Positions 8,326 through 16,290 of a DNA stretch of 41,011 bases are shown here, one piece after another (position 1 is the stretch's first letter; each line of letters opens with the position of its first letter). The notes under the pieces are model-generated. The model had not been told where the DNA came from. It saw nothing but the letters and a program-made list of their open reading frames with translations, and made no database searches. A program made the translations under genes and the position numbers. This DNA is from CAZSLI01 sp964607705 (lineage in GTDB: Bacteria > Actinomycetota > Coriobacteriia > Anaerosomatales > PHET01), in assembly GCA_964607705.1 (NCBI GenBank), contig CAZSLI010000022.1, positions 1 through 41,011 on the forward strand, written 5' to 3'.

Positions 8326-10431
8326 GTGATCCTTTCTGTCGACAACGTCACCAAGACCTTCGGGGAACGCGTCCTGTTTCAGGGCGCGTCGCTTCGCGTA
8401 GGCGCGCGTGATCGTGTCGCGTTGGTCGGCGCGAACGGCGCCGGCAAGACCACGCTCCTCGAGGTCATAGCCGGCAGGCAGGACGCCGACGAAGGCACGG
8501 TGACCTTCGCGAAAGACGCCGTCGTCGGCTACCTCGAGCAGGAAGCCATCGAGATGGCGGGCCGCACGGTGTTCCAGGAGGCGCTTACAGCCGCCGAGCA
8601 CGTGACGTCGATGCAACACCGCCTGCACGTCCTCGAAGACGAGATCGCCGCCGCGGATCCGGGCACTGAGCTCGAACGCCTACTCGCCGAGTACGGGCGC
8701 TTGCGCGAGCGTTTCGAGCACCTGGGCGGTTACACGGTCGAGTCGGAGGCCCGCGCGGTGTTGTTCGGCCTCGGCTTTCGTGACGCTGACCTCAGCAGGG
8801 ACGCCTCCGAGTTCAGCGGCGGTTGGCTGATGCGGCTCGCGTTGGCCAAGCTGCTCCTCGGCAGGCCTGACGTGCTGTTGCTCGACGAGCCGACGAACCA
8901 CTTGGACCTTGAGAGCGTGCAGTGGCTCGAGTCCTTCCTGCGAGGCTACGACGGCGCCATCCTCATGGTGAGCCACGACCGCGCTTTCATGGACGGCATG
9001 GTCGATCGCGTCGCCGAGATCGAGAACAAGCGGCTCACGCTCTACATGGGCGACTACTCGGCGTATGTCGCCCAGCGCGAACTCGTCCTCGAGCAGATGA
9101 AGGCGCAGCGCGAGGCGCAGCTCAAGGAGATCCAGCACATGCAGGTCTTCGTCGACCGGTTCCGCTACAAGAACACCAAGGCCAAGGCTGCTCAGGACCG
9201 CGTCAGGCGCATCGAGAAGATCAAGGCCGAACTCGTAGAGGTTCCCGAGGAGCGCAAGCAGGTCCGCTTCCGCTTCCCGCAGCCCCAGCGGTCCGGCGAG
9301 CTCGTGATCGCGCTTGAAGACGTGCGCAAGGCCTATGGAGACCTGGTGGTCTACGACGGCCTCGACTTCTCGCTGTACCGCGGCGACAAGGTGGCCCTTG
9401 TGGGGCCCAATGGTGCGGGTAAATCGACCCTGCTGCGTATGCTCGCCGGCGAGCTGGAACCGGACGTGGGCGAGAGGCGCCTCGGGACCAATGTCGAGAG
9501 CGCCTACTTCGCCCAGCACCAGCTGCAGGCGTTGTCGCTCACCGGCACGGTGTACCAGGAGATCGACGCCGTCGCGCCCGGCTGGACGCAGAGTGAGGTC
9601 CGGGGGCTGCTTGGCGCATTCCTTTTCCACGGAGAGGACGTGGACAAGAAGGTTCGCGTGCTCTCGGGAGGGGAGAAGGGCCGGCTGGCGCTCGCAAAGA
9701 TGCTCGTGAAGCCGGCGCCCTTCCTGTGCCTCGACGAGCCGACGAACCACCTCGACATCGCGTCCTCCGACGTGCTCGAGCAGGCGCTCCAGCGCTTCGA
9801 GGGCACGCTTGCGCTGATCACGCATGATCGGCATCTCATACGCGCCGTTGCCAACAAGATCGTCGAGGTCGTCGACGGCAAGGTCACGGTGTACGACGGC
9901 GACTACGAGTACTACCTGTGGAAGCGCGAACAGGGAGCGGCTGGTACCTCATCCGGTGCCTCGCAGAAGCCGGCGGCACGACCCGCGCGCCTCACCGATG
10001 CCGCAGCAACGCCTGCGGCAAAGACCGCACTCCAGCCGCAGGAAGCGCAGTCCTCGACGGACGCGGGCCGCACTCCTCGGCGGACGCATGGGCCCGCAGC
10101 GGCGCCTGCATCCGCGGCAGCAGCCGCGCCCGAGGTCGCGGGGCCGAAGACCAAGGAGCAGAAGCGTGCGGAGGCCGAGGCGCGCAATCGCGCCTACCGC
10201 GCCACACACGATCGCAAGAAGCGGCTCGCTGCTGTCGAGACCGAGATGGGGGAGGCGCAGGCGCGTTACGACCAGCTGGTCGAGCGCATGGCCGAGCCGG
10301 ACTTCTATCTCGAGAAGGAGGCGTTCGACGCAGCGCTGGTCGAGTTCACTGCGCTCAAGAAGCGCCTCCCGCAGCTTGAGAAGGAGTGGCTGGACCTCTC
10401 CGAGGAGATCGAGCGGCTGTCCGCGGAGTAG
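8326..10431 (+). CDS. ABC-F family ATPase (Uup/YdiF-like)
   Basis: The 701-residue soluble protein has two ABC ATPase domains and no membrane segments. Domain 1 has Walker A G-A-N-G-A-G-K-T-T (about 35-43), signature F-S-G-G-W (about 163) and Walker B followed by D-E-P-T-N-H-L-D (about 186). Domain 2 has G-P-N-G-A-G-K-S-T (about 360), L-S-G-G-E-K-G (about 446) and D-E-P-T-N-H-L-D (about 470). Between them is the charged ABC-F linker helix (about 245-315). An Ala/Pro-rich low-complexity stretch (about 540-610) leads to a C-terminal coiled coil (about 620-700), as in Uup and YdiF. Members act on the ribosome, and some protect it from antibiotics; which applies here cannot be told. The GTG start has no ribosome-binding site. 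Confidence 0.93.
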   Translation: MILSVDNVTKTFGERVLFQGASLRVGARDRVALVGANGAGKTTLLEVIAGRQDADEGTVTFAKDAVVGYLEQEAIEMAGRTVFQEALTAAEHVTSMQHRLHVLEDEIAAADPGTELERLLAEYGRLRERFEHLGGYTVESEARAVLFGLGFRDADLSRDASEFSGGWLMRLALAKLLLGRPDVLLLDEPTNHLDLESVQWLESFLRGYDGAILMVSHDRAFMDGMVDRVAEIENKRLTLYMGDYSAYVAQRELVLEQMKAQREAQLKEIQHMQVFVDRFRYKNTKAKAAQDRVRRIEKIKAELVEVPEERKQVRFRFPQPQRSGELVIALEDVRKAYGDLVVYDGLDFSLYRGDKVALVGPNGAGKSTLLRMLAGELEPDVGERRLGTNVESAYFAQHQLQALSLTGTVYQEIDAVAPGWTQSEVRGLLGAFLFHGEDVDKKVRVLSGGEKGRLALAKMLVKPAPFLCLDEPTNHLDIASSDVLEQALQRFEGTLALITHDRHLIRAVANKIVEVVDGKVTVYDGDYEYYLWKREQGAAGTSSGASQKPAARPARLTDAAATPAAKTALQPQEAQSSTDAGRTPRRTHGPAAAPASAAAAAPEVAGPKTKEQKRAEAEARNRAYRATHDRKKRLAAVETEMGEAQARYDQLVERMAEPDFYLEKEAFDAALVEFTALKKRLPQLEKEWLDLSEEIERLSAE

Positions 10432-10491
10432 CGCTAGCTCCTGTTCGGCGCTCGATGGGCTGAAGTAGCGGCACCTGCTCTGACCAGCACT

Positions 10492-10531
10492 TTGTAACAC
10501 CAAGCGCATCACATTGTAACAATCGTTGCAA
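10492..10531. promoter_or_regulatory. Operator candidate of the nuo operon (Rex-like inverted repeat plus direct repeat)
   Basis: TTGTAAC (10514-10520), AATC and GTTGCAA (10525-10531) form a 7-4-7 inverted repeat with one mismatched pair. Its right arm is the -35 hexamer of the nuo promoter, so a bound protein would block polymerase. Geometry and outer bases resemble the 18-base sites of the NADH-sensing repressor Rex (TTGTGAA-N4-TTCACAA), which controls nuo in Streptomyces. The inner bases differ, so this is inference. A second TTGTAACA lies at 10492-10499, exactly 22 bases upstream of the copy at 10514-10521, about two helical turns. Confidence 0.4.
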
Positions 10532-10554
10532 GGGATTTCCTCTTCGTCTACACT
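10526..10554 (+). promoter_or_regulatory. Promoter of the nuo operon
   Basis: TTGCAA (10526-10531), a 17-base spacer and TACACT (10549-10554) make a strong sigma70-type match. The predicted start is near 10561, giving a leader of about 87 bases before nuoA. It is the only clear promoter seen for the eleven-gene operon. Confidence 0.7.
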
Positions 10555-10647
10555 GTCGCCAGCCGCCACCAAGCGGGTCGCGGCGCACCAGGCCTGTCTA
10601 ACCGGCCCTCGTCTCATCTGAGGCGTGGAGACAGAGCAAGGGGATCG

Positions 10648-11016
10648 ATGCAGGGGGTTTCAACCCAGGCGCTGTTGTTTGTTCTCGGCCTCGCCTCCGC
10701 GGCGGCGGCCTTCATCGGCGTGGTGTTCGTCGCCAACGCGATCCTGGCTCCCAAGAGTCCTTCGACCGCCAAAGGCGAGCCGTTCGAGTGCGGCCTCGAC
10801 CAGGCTGGGCGCCCTTGGGCCGCCCAGCGCCTGCGCTTCTCGACCGTTGCCATGCTTTTCGTCCTCTTCGACGCTGAAGCGATACTTCTGTTCGCCGTCG
10901 CCAGCCGCCTGCGCGGCAGCCTCGCGGGAGTCATAGAGGTGGGAGCGTTCGTTGCCTTCCTGGCCCTCGGACTTGCCTACGCGTGGCGCAAGGGGGCGCT
11001 CGAATGGCGCTCGTAG
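10648..11016 (+). CDS. nuoA: NADH-quinone oxidoreductase subunit A
   Basis: This is a small membrane subunit of complex I, 122 residues, with three predicted membrane helices (about 8-30, 67-88, 95-115). The family signatures K-G-E-P-F-E-C-G (about 46-53) and F-D-A-E-A-I-L-L (about 77-84) are present. NuoA sits at the junction of the membrane arm and the quinone-binding site. The start ATG follows an AGGGGA ribosome site by 4 bases. It is the first gene of the operon and overlaps nuoB by 13 bases. Confidence 0.95.
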   Translation: MQGVSTQALLFVLGLASAAAAFIGVVFVANAILAPKSPSTAKGEPFECGLDQAGRPWAAQRLRFSTVAMLFVLFDAEAILLFAVASRLRGSLAGVIEVGAFVAFLALGLAYAWRKGALEWRS

Positions 11017-11675
11017 ACAAGATCGGGGCGGCGCTCGACCGCTCGCCCGGCGGCGTCATCCTCACCAGCGTCGATGCGCTGGTCGACTGGTCGCGCGGAC
11101 AGTCGCTTTGGGCGTTCCCCATGGGCACCGCGTGCTGCGCCATGGAACTCATCGCATCGTCGTTCTCGAAGTTCGACTTCGACCGCCTCGGTACGTTCCC
11201 GCGACCCGATCCTCGGCATACCGACGTGATGATCCTCGCTGGCACCATCACGGAGAAGATGAAGCCGGCTGTGCGCCGTCTCTACGACCAGATGCCGGAG
11301 CCCAAGTGGGTCGTTGCCATGGGCAACTGCACCGTGTCCGGCGGCATCTTCTACTACGACACCTACTCGGTGGTGCGCGGCGCCGACACGTTCCTGCCGG
11401 TCGACGTTTACATCGCAGGCTGCCCGCCGCGACCGGAGTCGCTTCAGGACGGCATCTTGCGGCTCCGTGAACTCGTCAAGGCAGAGTCGCTGGCTCCCGG
11501 CAAGCGCTACGAGCGCGAACTGACGCTTCCTAGGCCCGAGGACGTGCGCTACGCGAATGAGGATCCGTTCGCGCCGGCCGCCTCGGTGGCGGCCTCAGAC
11601 GTCGCGGGGACCGAGGATTCTGCCTCGCAAGGCGCCCGAGCCGACGATCCCGCCGCCGAGGAGGTGTCCGAGTGA
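11004..11675 (+). CDS. nuoB: NADH-quinone oxidoreductase subunit B
   Basis: This subunit carries the last iron-sulfur cluster (N2), which reduces quinone. The cluster cysteines are visible in G-T-A-C-C-A-M-E-L (about 41-49), G-N-C-T-V-S-G-G (about 108) and G-C-P-P-R-P-E (about 137). The ATG at 11004 is preferred: AGGGGG lies about 8 bases upstream and the family N-terminus fits. An in-frame GTG at 10983 would add seven residues without a clear ribosome site. The last 60 or so residues form an Ala/Glu/Asp-rich tail beyond the family core. It overlaps nuoC by 4 bases. Confidence 0.95.
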   Translation: MALVDKIGAALDRSPGGVILTSVDALVDWSRGQSLWAFPMGTACCAMELIASSFSKFDFDRLGTFPRPDPRHTDVMILAGTITEKMKPAVRRLYDQMPEPKWVVAMGNCTVSGGIFYYDTYSVVRGADTFLPVDVYIAGCPPRPESLQDGILRLRELVKAESLAPGKRYERELTLPRPEDVRYANEDPFAPAASVAASDVAGTEDSASQGARADDPAAEEVSE

Positions 11676-12133
11676 CTCTCGATGAGCTCGAACGCCAGCT
11701 TGCGGAGCTTTCGCCGCGCCTGTACCCGCTGTTCTCCCTTGAGTTCGGCGATGCCGTCATCGGAGTTGACCGTGACGAGCTGCACGCCACGGCGGTCGAG
11801 CTGCGCCGGATCGGTTTCGACCGCCTCGGCATGGTGACGGCGGTCGATCACGGCGAGTGGGTGGTGATGGTCTACCGGCTTCAGTCGCGGTCGCTCTCTG
11901 CGGCGCTGTTCGTCAAGACGCAGCTGAGGCCGGATGACTTGCGGGTCGCGAGCGTCTTCGACGTGTGGCCCGCTGCCCACTGGCAGGAGCGCGAGGTTTA
12001 CGACCTGTTCGGCGTCGAGTTCGAGGGGCATCCCGACCTCCGCCGCATCCTGCTTCCACCCGAGTTCGAAGGGCACCCGCTCCGCAAGGACTTCGACGCG
12101 CCCAACCTGATCCGCCGCCCGGACTACATCTGA
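11672..12133 (+). CDS. nuoC: NADH-quinone oxidoreductase subunit C
   Basis: This is a peripheral-arm 30 kDa-type subunit of complex I, 153 residues. Family features are V-x-S-V-F-D/T-V-W-P-A-A-x-W-Q-E-R-E-V-Y-D-L-F-G (about 92-115), R-R-I-L-L-P (about 127) and the C-terminal G-H-P-L-R-K-D-F. It bridges NuoD and the cluster-carrying subunits. The GTG start overlaps the nuoB stop as GTGA. nuoC and nuoD are separate genes here. Confidence 0.95.
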   Translation: MTLDELERQLAELSPRLYPLFSLEFGDAVIGVDRDELHATAVELRRIGFDRLGMVTAVDHGEWVVMVYRLQSRSLSAALFVKTQLRPDDLRVASVFDVWPAAHWQEREVYDLFGVEFEGHPDLRRILLPPEFEGHPLRKDFDAPNLIRRPDYI

Positions 12134-12164
12134 TGCTCCCGCCGCTGAGAGGAGGTGTGACCCC

Positions 12165-13310
12165 ATGACGCTCGAGATCGAGAGCCGCGAAGAGGTGCTT
12201 GACGCCGACGGCCTGCCCGTCGAGGAGCTCGTCGTCAACATCGGGCCGTCGCACCCCTCCACACACGGCGTCGGGCGCGTTCTGGTTCATCTCGACGGCG
12301 ATATCGTGACCCACGCCGACATGATCGTCGGCTACCTGCACCGCGGCATCGAGAAGATGGCCGAGAACCGCACCTACCTGCAGGTCGTCCCGCTTACGGA
12401 CCGACTCGACTACGTGGGGTCCATGTACGCGAACTGGGCGTACTGCCGCGCGGTCGAGCGCCTCGCCTCCATCCGCGTGCCCGAGCGTGCCGAGTACCTG
12501 CGCGTGATCGTCTGCGAGCTCCAGCGCATCGCAAGCCATATGATGGCGATGGGGGCGTCCGCGGCTGATACCGGCGCCTTCACCATGTTCGTGTACGCCT
12601 TCGACCAGCGCGAACGCGTCGTCGAGCTGTTCGAGGAGCTGTGCGGGGCGCGCCTCACCTACAACTACGTGCGTCCCGGCGGCGTCTCGTTCGACGCCCC
12701 CGACGGCTGGACCGACAAGGTCCTCGACTTCACCGCCAAGCACCGAGACGGCCTGGCTGAGATGGACAAGCTGTTCTTCGGCAACGTCATAGCGCGCGGG
12801 CGCATGAAGGGCGTCGGCGTACTGTCAGCCGAGGACGCCGTCGCGTGGGGGGCATCCGGCCCGACCGCGCGCGCCTCAGGTGTGAACTGGGACCTGCGTA
12901 AGCACGACCCGTACTCGGTCTACCCGCGCTTCGACTTCGACGTCGTGGTCGGTGACCGCGGAGACGCTTACGACCGGAACCGCTGCCGCCTACTCGAGTG
13001 CAACGAGAGCTGCCGCATCGTCGAGCAGGCCATCTCCCAGATGCACGGGGGTTCGGTCCATGCTGACGGCCTGCCACGCCTGATCGCACCCAAGCCTGGT
13101 GACGCCTACGACCACATCGAGAGCGCGCGTGGGTCGCTCGGCGTGTATCTCGTGTCGGACGGGTCGCCTCGGCCATACCGCATGCACGTTCGCAGCCCCG
13201 CCTTCTGCAACCTCGCGCTGCTTCCGCTGCTGGCGAAGGGTCATACGCTCTCGGACCTCGTCGTGATCCTCGGCTCGCTCGACCCCGTCTTCGGGGAGGT
13301 GGACCGATGA
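12165..13310 (+). CDS. nuoD: NADH-quinone oxidoreductase subunit D
   Basis: This is the 49 kDa-type quinone-site subunit, 381 residues. Family motifs are G-P-S-H-P-S-T-H-G (about 28-36; GPQHPSTHG in most members), G-Y-L-H-R-G-I-E-K (about 58), R-L-D-Y and E-L-x-R-I-A-S-H (about 120). The C-terminal D-P-V-F-G-E-V-D-R matches the family end. It has none of the paired CxxC motifs that bind nickel in related hydrogenases, so this is a complex I and not an energy-converting hydrogenase. A strong ribosome site, GAGGAGGTG, lies before the ATG. Confidence 0.96.
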   Translation: MTLEIESREEVLDADGLPVEELVVNIGPSHPSTHGVGRVLVHLDGDIVTHADMIVGYLHRGIEKMAENRTYLQVVPLTDRLDYVGSMYANWAYCRAVERLASIRVPERAEYLRVIVCELQRIASHMMAMGASAADTGAFTMFVYAFDQRERVVELFEELCGARLTYNYVRPGGVSFDAPDGWTDKVLDFTAKHRDGLAEMDKLFFGNVIARGRMKGVGVLSAEDAVAWGASGPTARASGVNWDLRKHDPYSVYPRFDFDVVVGDRGDAYDRNRCRLLECNESCRIVEQAISQMHGGSVHADGLPRLIAPKPGDAYDHIESARGSLGVYLVSDGSPRPYRMHVRSPAFCNLALLPLLAKGHTLSDLVVILGSLDPVFGEVDR

Positions 13311-14254
13311 GCTTCCTCTACGGTGCCTTCTGGGGCCTCGCGGCCTCGCTGCTGATCGCCATCGCCGCACTCATCGGCGTGTGGTGGGAGCGCAAGGTGG
13401 CCGGGCGGATCCAGCTTCGCTACGGCCCGCAGGAGGCCGGGCCGGCGGGTCTGCTGCAGACGCTATCCGACACGCTGAAGCTCATGCTCAAGGAGGACAT
13501 CACGCCGAACCAGGCGGATTCCCCCGTGTTTCGCGCTATGCCGTTCCTCGTCTTCGTGCCTATCGCGAGCTCTCTCGTGGTCATCCCATTCGCTGCGGGT
13601 TGGGCGCCGTTCAACATCGAAGCGAGCGCCCTGTTCTTCCTGGCCGTCCCCGGGATCAGCGTTCTCGGCATCCTGCTGGCCGGATGGTCGAGCAAGAACA
13701 CGTTCGCCTCGATCGGTGGCGTCCGAGGTGCGGCGCAGATGGTCTCCTACGAGCTGCCGAGGACGCTTTCCGTGCTCGCGCTGGTCCTGCTCGCCGGCTC
13801 GCTGTCCACCGGCACCATCCGCGCAGAATGGCGCTGGTGGTGGCTGCCGTTGCTGGCGCTCGCGTTCCTCGTCTACTTCATCGCGTCGATCGCGGAGCTC
13901 AACCGCGGGCCTTTCGACCTGCCTGAGGCCGAATCCGAGCTGGTCGCCGGCTACTTCGCCGACTACTCGGGAATCCGCTGGGCGATCTTCATGATGGCCG
14001 AATACGGTGGCATCGTGGCGGCCTCGCTCTTCGGCGCTGCGACGTTCTTCGGCGGAGGCCTCGGACTTCCTGGCATCGCCGGCGCCGTGATGTTCGTCGT
14101 GCTCTCGGCGCTCATCGCGACCGCGATGATCTGGGTGAAGTGGACGTTCCCGCGCATGCGCCCGGACCAGCTCATGTCCCTAGCGTGGAAGGTGCTCACG
14201 CCCATCGCCCTCGTGCAGCTGGTGCTGGTAGGGGTGGTGCTTCCGTGGCTGTAG
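13307..14254 (+). CDS. nuoH: NADH-quinone oxidoreductase subunit H
   Basis: This is the membrane subunit linking the quinone site to the proton-pumping arm: 315 residues and about eight membrane helices. Visible family segments are E-R-K-V-A-G-R-I-Q-x-R-Y-G-P (about 24-37), which faces the quinone pocket, and A-E-L-N-R-G-P-F-D-L-P-E-A-E-S-E-L-V-A-G (about 191-210), the acidic cytoplasmic loop. The ATG overlaps the nuoD stop as ATGA. The last ten bases overlap the GTG start of the following fused NuoI gene. Confidence 0.96.
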   Translation: MSFLYGAFWGLAASLLIAIAALIGVWWERKVAGRIQLRYGPQEAGPAGLLQTLSDTLKLMLKEDITPNQADSPVFRAMPFLVFVPIASSLVVIPFAAGWAPFNIEASALFFLAVPGISVLGILLAGWSSKNTFASIGGVRGAAQMVSYELPRTLSVLALVLLAGSLSTGTIRAEWRWWWLPLLALAFLVYFIASIAELNRGPFDLPEAESELVAGYFADYSGIRWAIFMMAEYGGIVAASLFGAATFFGGGLGLPGIAGAVMFVVLSALIATAMIWVKWTFPRMRPDQLMSLAWKVLTPIALVQLVLVGVVLPWL

Positions 14255-16290
14255 AGCGCAAGCGGCACGCAGCACCCGATCGAACGCCCGAGGTCGTGCC
14301 TATCGCCGTGCACGCGACTGATGACTTCAGCCCCGGAGTCCGCGGCTTTGTCGAGCGCTGGCGATCGCTGGTCACGGGCATGGCGATCACTGCGCGCAAG
14401 GCCGCCGAGAAACCACAGACACTGCGCTACCCGTTCGAGAAGCTCACCGTGTCGCCCCGCTGGCGGGGAGCGCTCCGGCTCACCGGGGTGCTCGGCAAGG
14501 ACGAGATCGCGCCCATCGAGGCGCTTGCGCCCGCGTACAACGGGCTCATCGAGGGCCTGTACCGCGCCGACCAGCTGCCGCCGTGCGTAGGTAACTGCCC
14601 GGCGAACGTTGATGCCCGCGGCCAGTCGTTCTTCCTCGCCGATGACCGCCCCGCCGAGGCGTACGAGCTCGTGCGCGCGCGAAACGTGCTGCCGGGTGTT
14701 CTCGGCCGCATCTGTCACCACCCGTGCGAGAGCGCGTGCAAGCGCAACTACTACGACGAGGCCATCGCGATACGGCCGCTCCACAGGGTGGCGTACGAGC
14801 GCTACCAGGAGGTCCGTGAGGAACGCGTACAGAAGCTGCCCGTGACCCGGTCCGAGCGCGTCGCCATCATCGGCAGCGGGCCGAGCGGGTTGGCCGCGGC
14901 CTACGACCTGATGCACCTCGGCTACGAGGTTCACGTCTTCGAGAAGGACCACAAGCCCGGCGGCGCGCTGTACTCGGGCGTGCCGGCCTACCGGCTCCCG
15001 CGCGAGGTCCTGCACGGAGAGATCGACGACCTCGTGACGATGGGAATGCGCCTGGTGACAGGCGTGAAGATCGGCGAAGAGGTACCGATCGAGCACCTCA
15101 TCGGCGAGTACGAGGCCGTTCTCATCGCAGCGGGCCTTCAGGTCAGCCGTATGCTGCCCATCCCGGGTGCGGACGCAGAGGGGGTCATGGGAGCCATCGA
15201 GTTCCTGCGCCGTGGCAACTGGGAGAACGACGCCGGCGTCAAGGGCAAGCGCGTGCTCGTGGTAGGCGGCGGAAACGTCGCCGTGGACTGCGCGCGGGTG
15301 GCCCTGCGCGTGGGCGCGAGCGAGTCCATGCTGTCGTCGCTCGAGTCGATGGACGAGCTGCCCGCCCACCCCTGGGAGATCGAGGAGGCGCTCGACGAGG
15401 GAGTTGCCGCGAACTGCTCGTGGGGACCGCACAGCGTCATGGTGGAGGACGGCAAGGTCGTCGGCATGCGACTTCAGAGCTGTCTCTCGGTATTCGACGC
15501 GCAGGGCCGCTTCTCGCCCCAGTTTGCCGAGGAGTTCACCGAGATACCGTGCGACGTGGTTGTGTTCGCTATCGGGCAGGCACCGGATCTCCAGGGACTC
15601 GTCGGCGGCTCGGACCTCATGCTGACCGACCGGGGACTCCTGCCAGTCGACGGCCAGCTCATGACCACGCAGCTCCCGGGCGTGTTCGCTTGCGGCGAGG
15701 TCGTGACCGGCCCGGGCTCGGCGATCGCTTCGATCGCGAGCGGGCACGAGGCCGCGATCTCGATCCACCGCCATCTCGAGGAGCGCGGGCTCGGCGAGGA
15801 CCGTGTGTACCGTCCGGTGCCGGTCTACCCGCGCTATCAGCCGGCGACCCTGCAGGGCGTCGAGTCGACGCGCCGCCGCGCCGTCATGCCGATGGCCAAG
15901 GGCGCCGAACGCGCAAAGGACTTCCGCCAGGTCGAGTTGGGCTTCACACGCATGGAGGGGCTGAACGAGGCGGCGCGCTGCCTGCGGTGCTCCTCGGAAG
16001 TGTGCGTGGGGTGCACCTTCTGCGCGCGGACCTGTCCGGACTACGCGATCCAGGTCGACCGCATAGACGACCCCGGGGCGCGTGCCGTCGCCCGTTACGA
16101 TCTCGACCTCTCGAAGTGCTGCTTTTGCGGCCTGTGTGCCGAGCAGTGCCCGACCAACGCGCTTCGGCACACTGGCCAGTACGAGCTGTCGTTCTACTCG
16201 CGTGATCTGACCATCTTCGGGCGCGATGAGATGCTGCGATCCGGCGAGGGCTCGCGCGCGACCGGCGCGGACGTGGGAGGCGACCGATGA
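14245..16290 (+). CDS. NuoI with an inserted GltD/NfnB-type FAD-NAD(P) oxidoreductase (complex I electron-input fusion)
   Basis: This 681-residue protein occupies the nuoI position. Residues about 30-80 match the NuoI N-terminus: a membrane-facing helix, then Y-P-F-E-K...S-P-R-W-R-G-x-L-R-L-T. Residues about 85-575 are an inserted flavoprotein of the glutamate-synthase small-subunit type: C114-x3-C118-P, C157-x3-C161-x3-C165, FAD motif G-S-G-P-S-G (210-215) and NAD(P) motif G-G-G-N-V-A-V-D (341-348). NuoI then resumes with C587-x2-C590-x2-C593-x3-C597-P and C625-x2-C628-x2-C631-x3-C635-P, ending T-G-x-Y-E-L-x-F-Y-S-R. I infer electron flow from NAD(P)H through FAD and the clusters to N2 in NuoB. 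The GltD Y-R-R triplet that contacts NADP phosphate is S365-L366-E367, favouring NADH. GTG 14245 fits a GGGGTGG site. The frame is open from 14140, but those residues overlap nuoH. Confidence 0.9.
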   Translation: MAVERKRHAAPDRTPEVVPIAVHATDDFSPGVRGFVERWRSLVTGMAITARKAAEKPQTLRYPFEKLTVSPRWRGALRLTGVLGKDEIAPIEALAPAYNGLIEGLYRADQLPPCVGNCPANVDARGQSFFLADDRPAEAYELVRARNVLPGVLGRICHHPCESACKRNYYDEAIAIRPLHRVAYERYQEVREERVQKLPVTRSERVAIIGSGPSGLAAAYDLMHLGYEVHVFEKDHKPGGALYSGVPAYRLPREVLHGEIDDLVTMGMRLVTGVKIGEEVPIEHLIGEYEAVLIAAGLQVSRMLPIPGADAEGVMGAIEFLRRGNWENDAGVKGKRVLVVGGGNVAVDCARVALRVGASESMLSSLESMDELPAHPWEIEEALDEGVAANCSWGPHSVMVEDGKVVGMRLQSCLSVFDAQGRFSPQFAEEFTEIPCDVVVFAIGQAPDLQGLVGGSDLMLTDRGLLPVDGQLMTTQLPGVFACGEVVTGPGSAIASIASGHEAAISIHRHLEERGLGEDRVYRPVPVYPRYQPATLQGVESTRRRAVMPMAKGAERAKDFRQVELGFTRMEGLNEAARCLRCSSEVCVGCTFCARTCPDYAIQVDRIDDPGARAVARYDLDLSKCCFCGLCAEQCPTNALRHTGQYELSFYSRDLTIFGRDEMLRSGEGSRATGADVGGDR

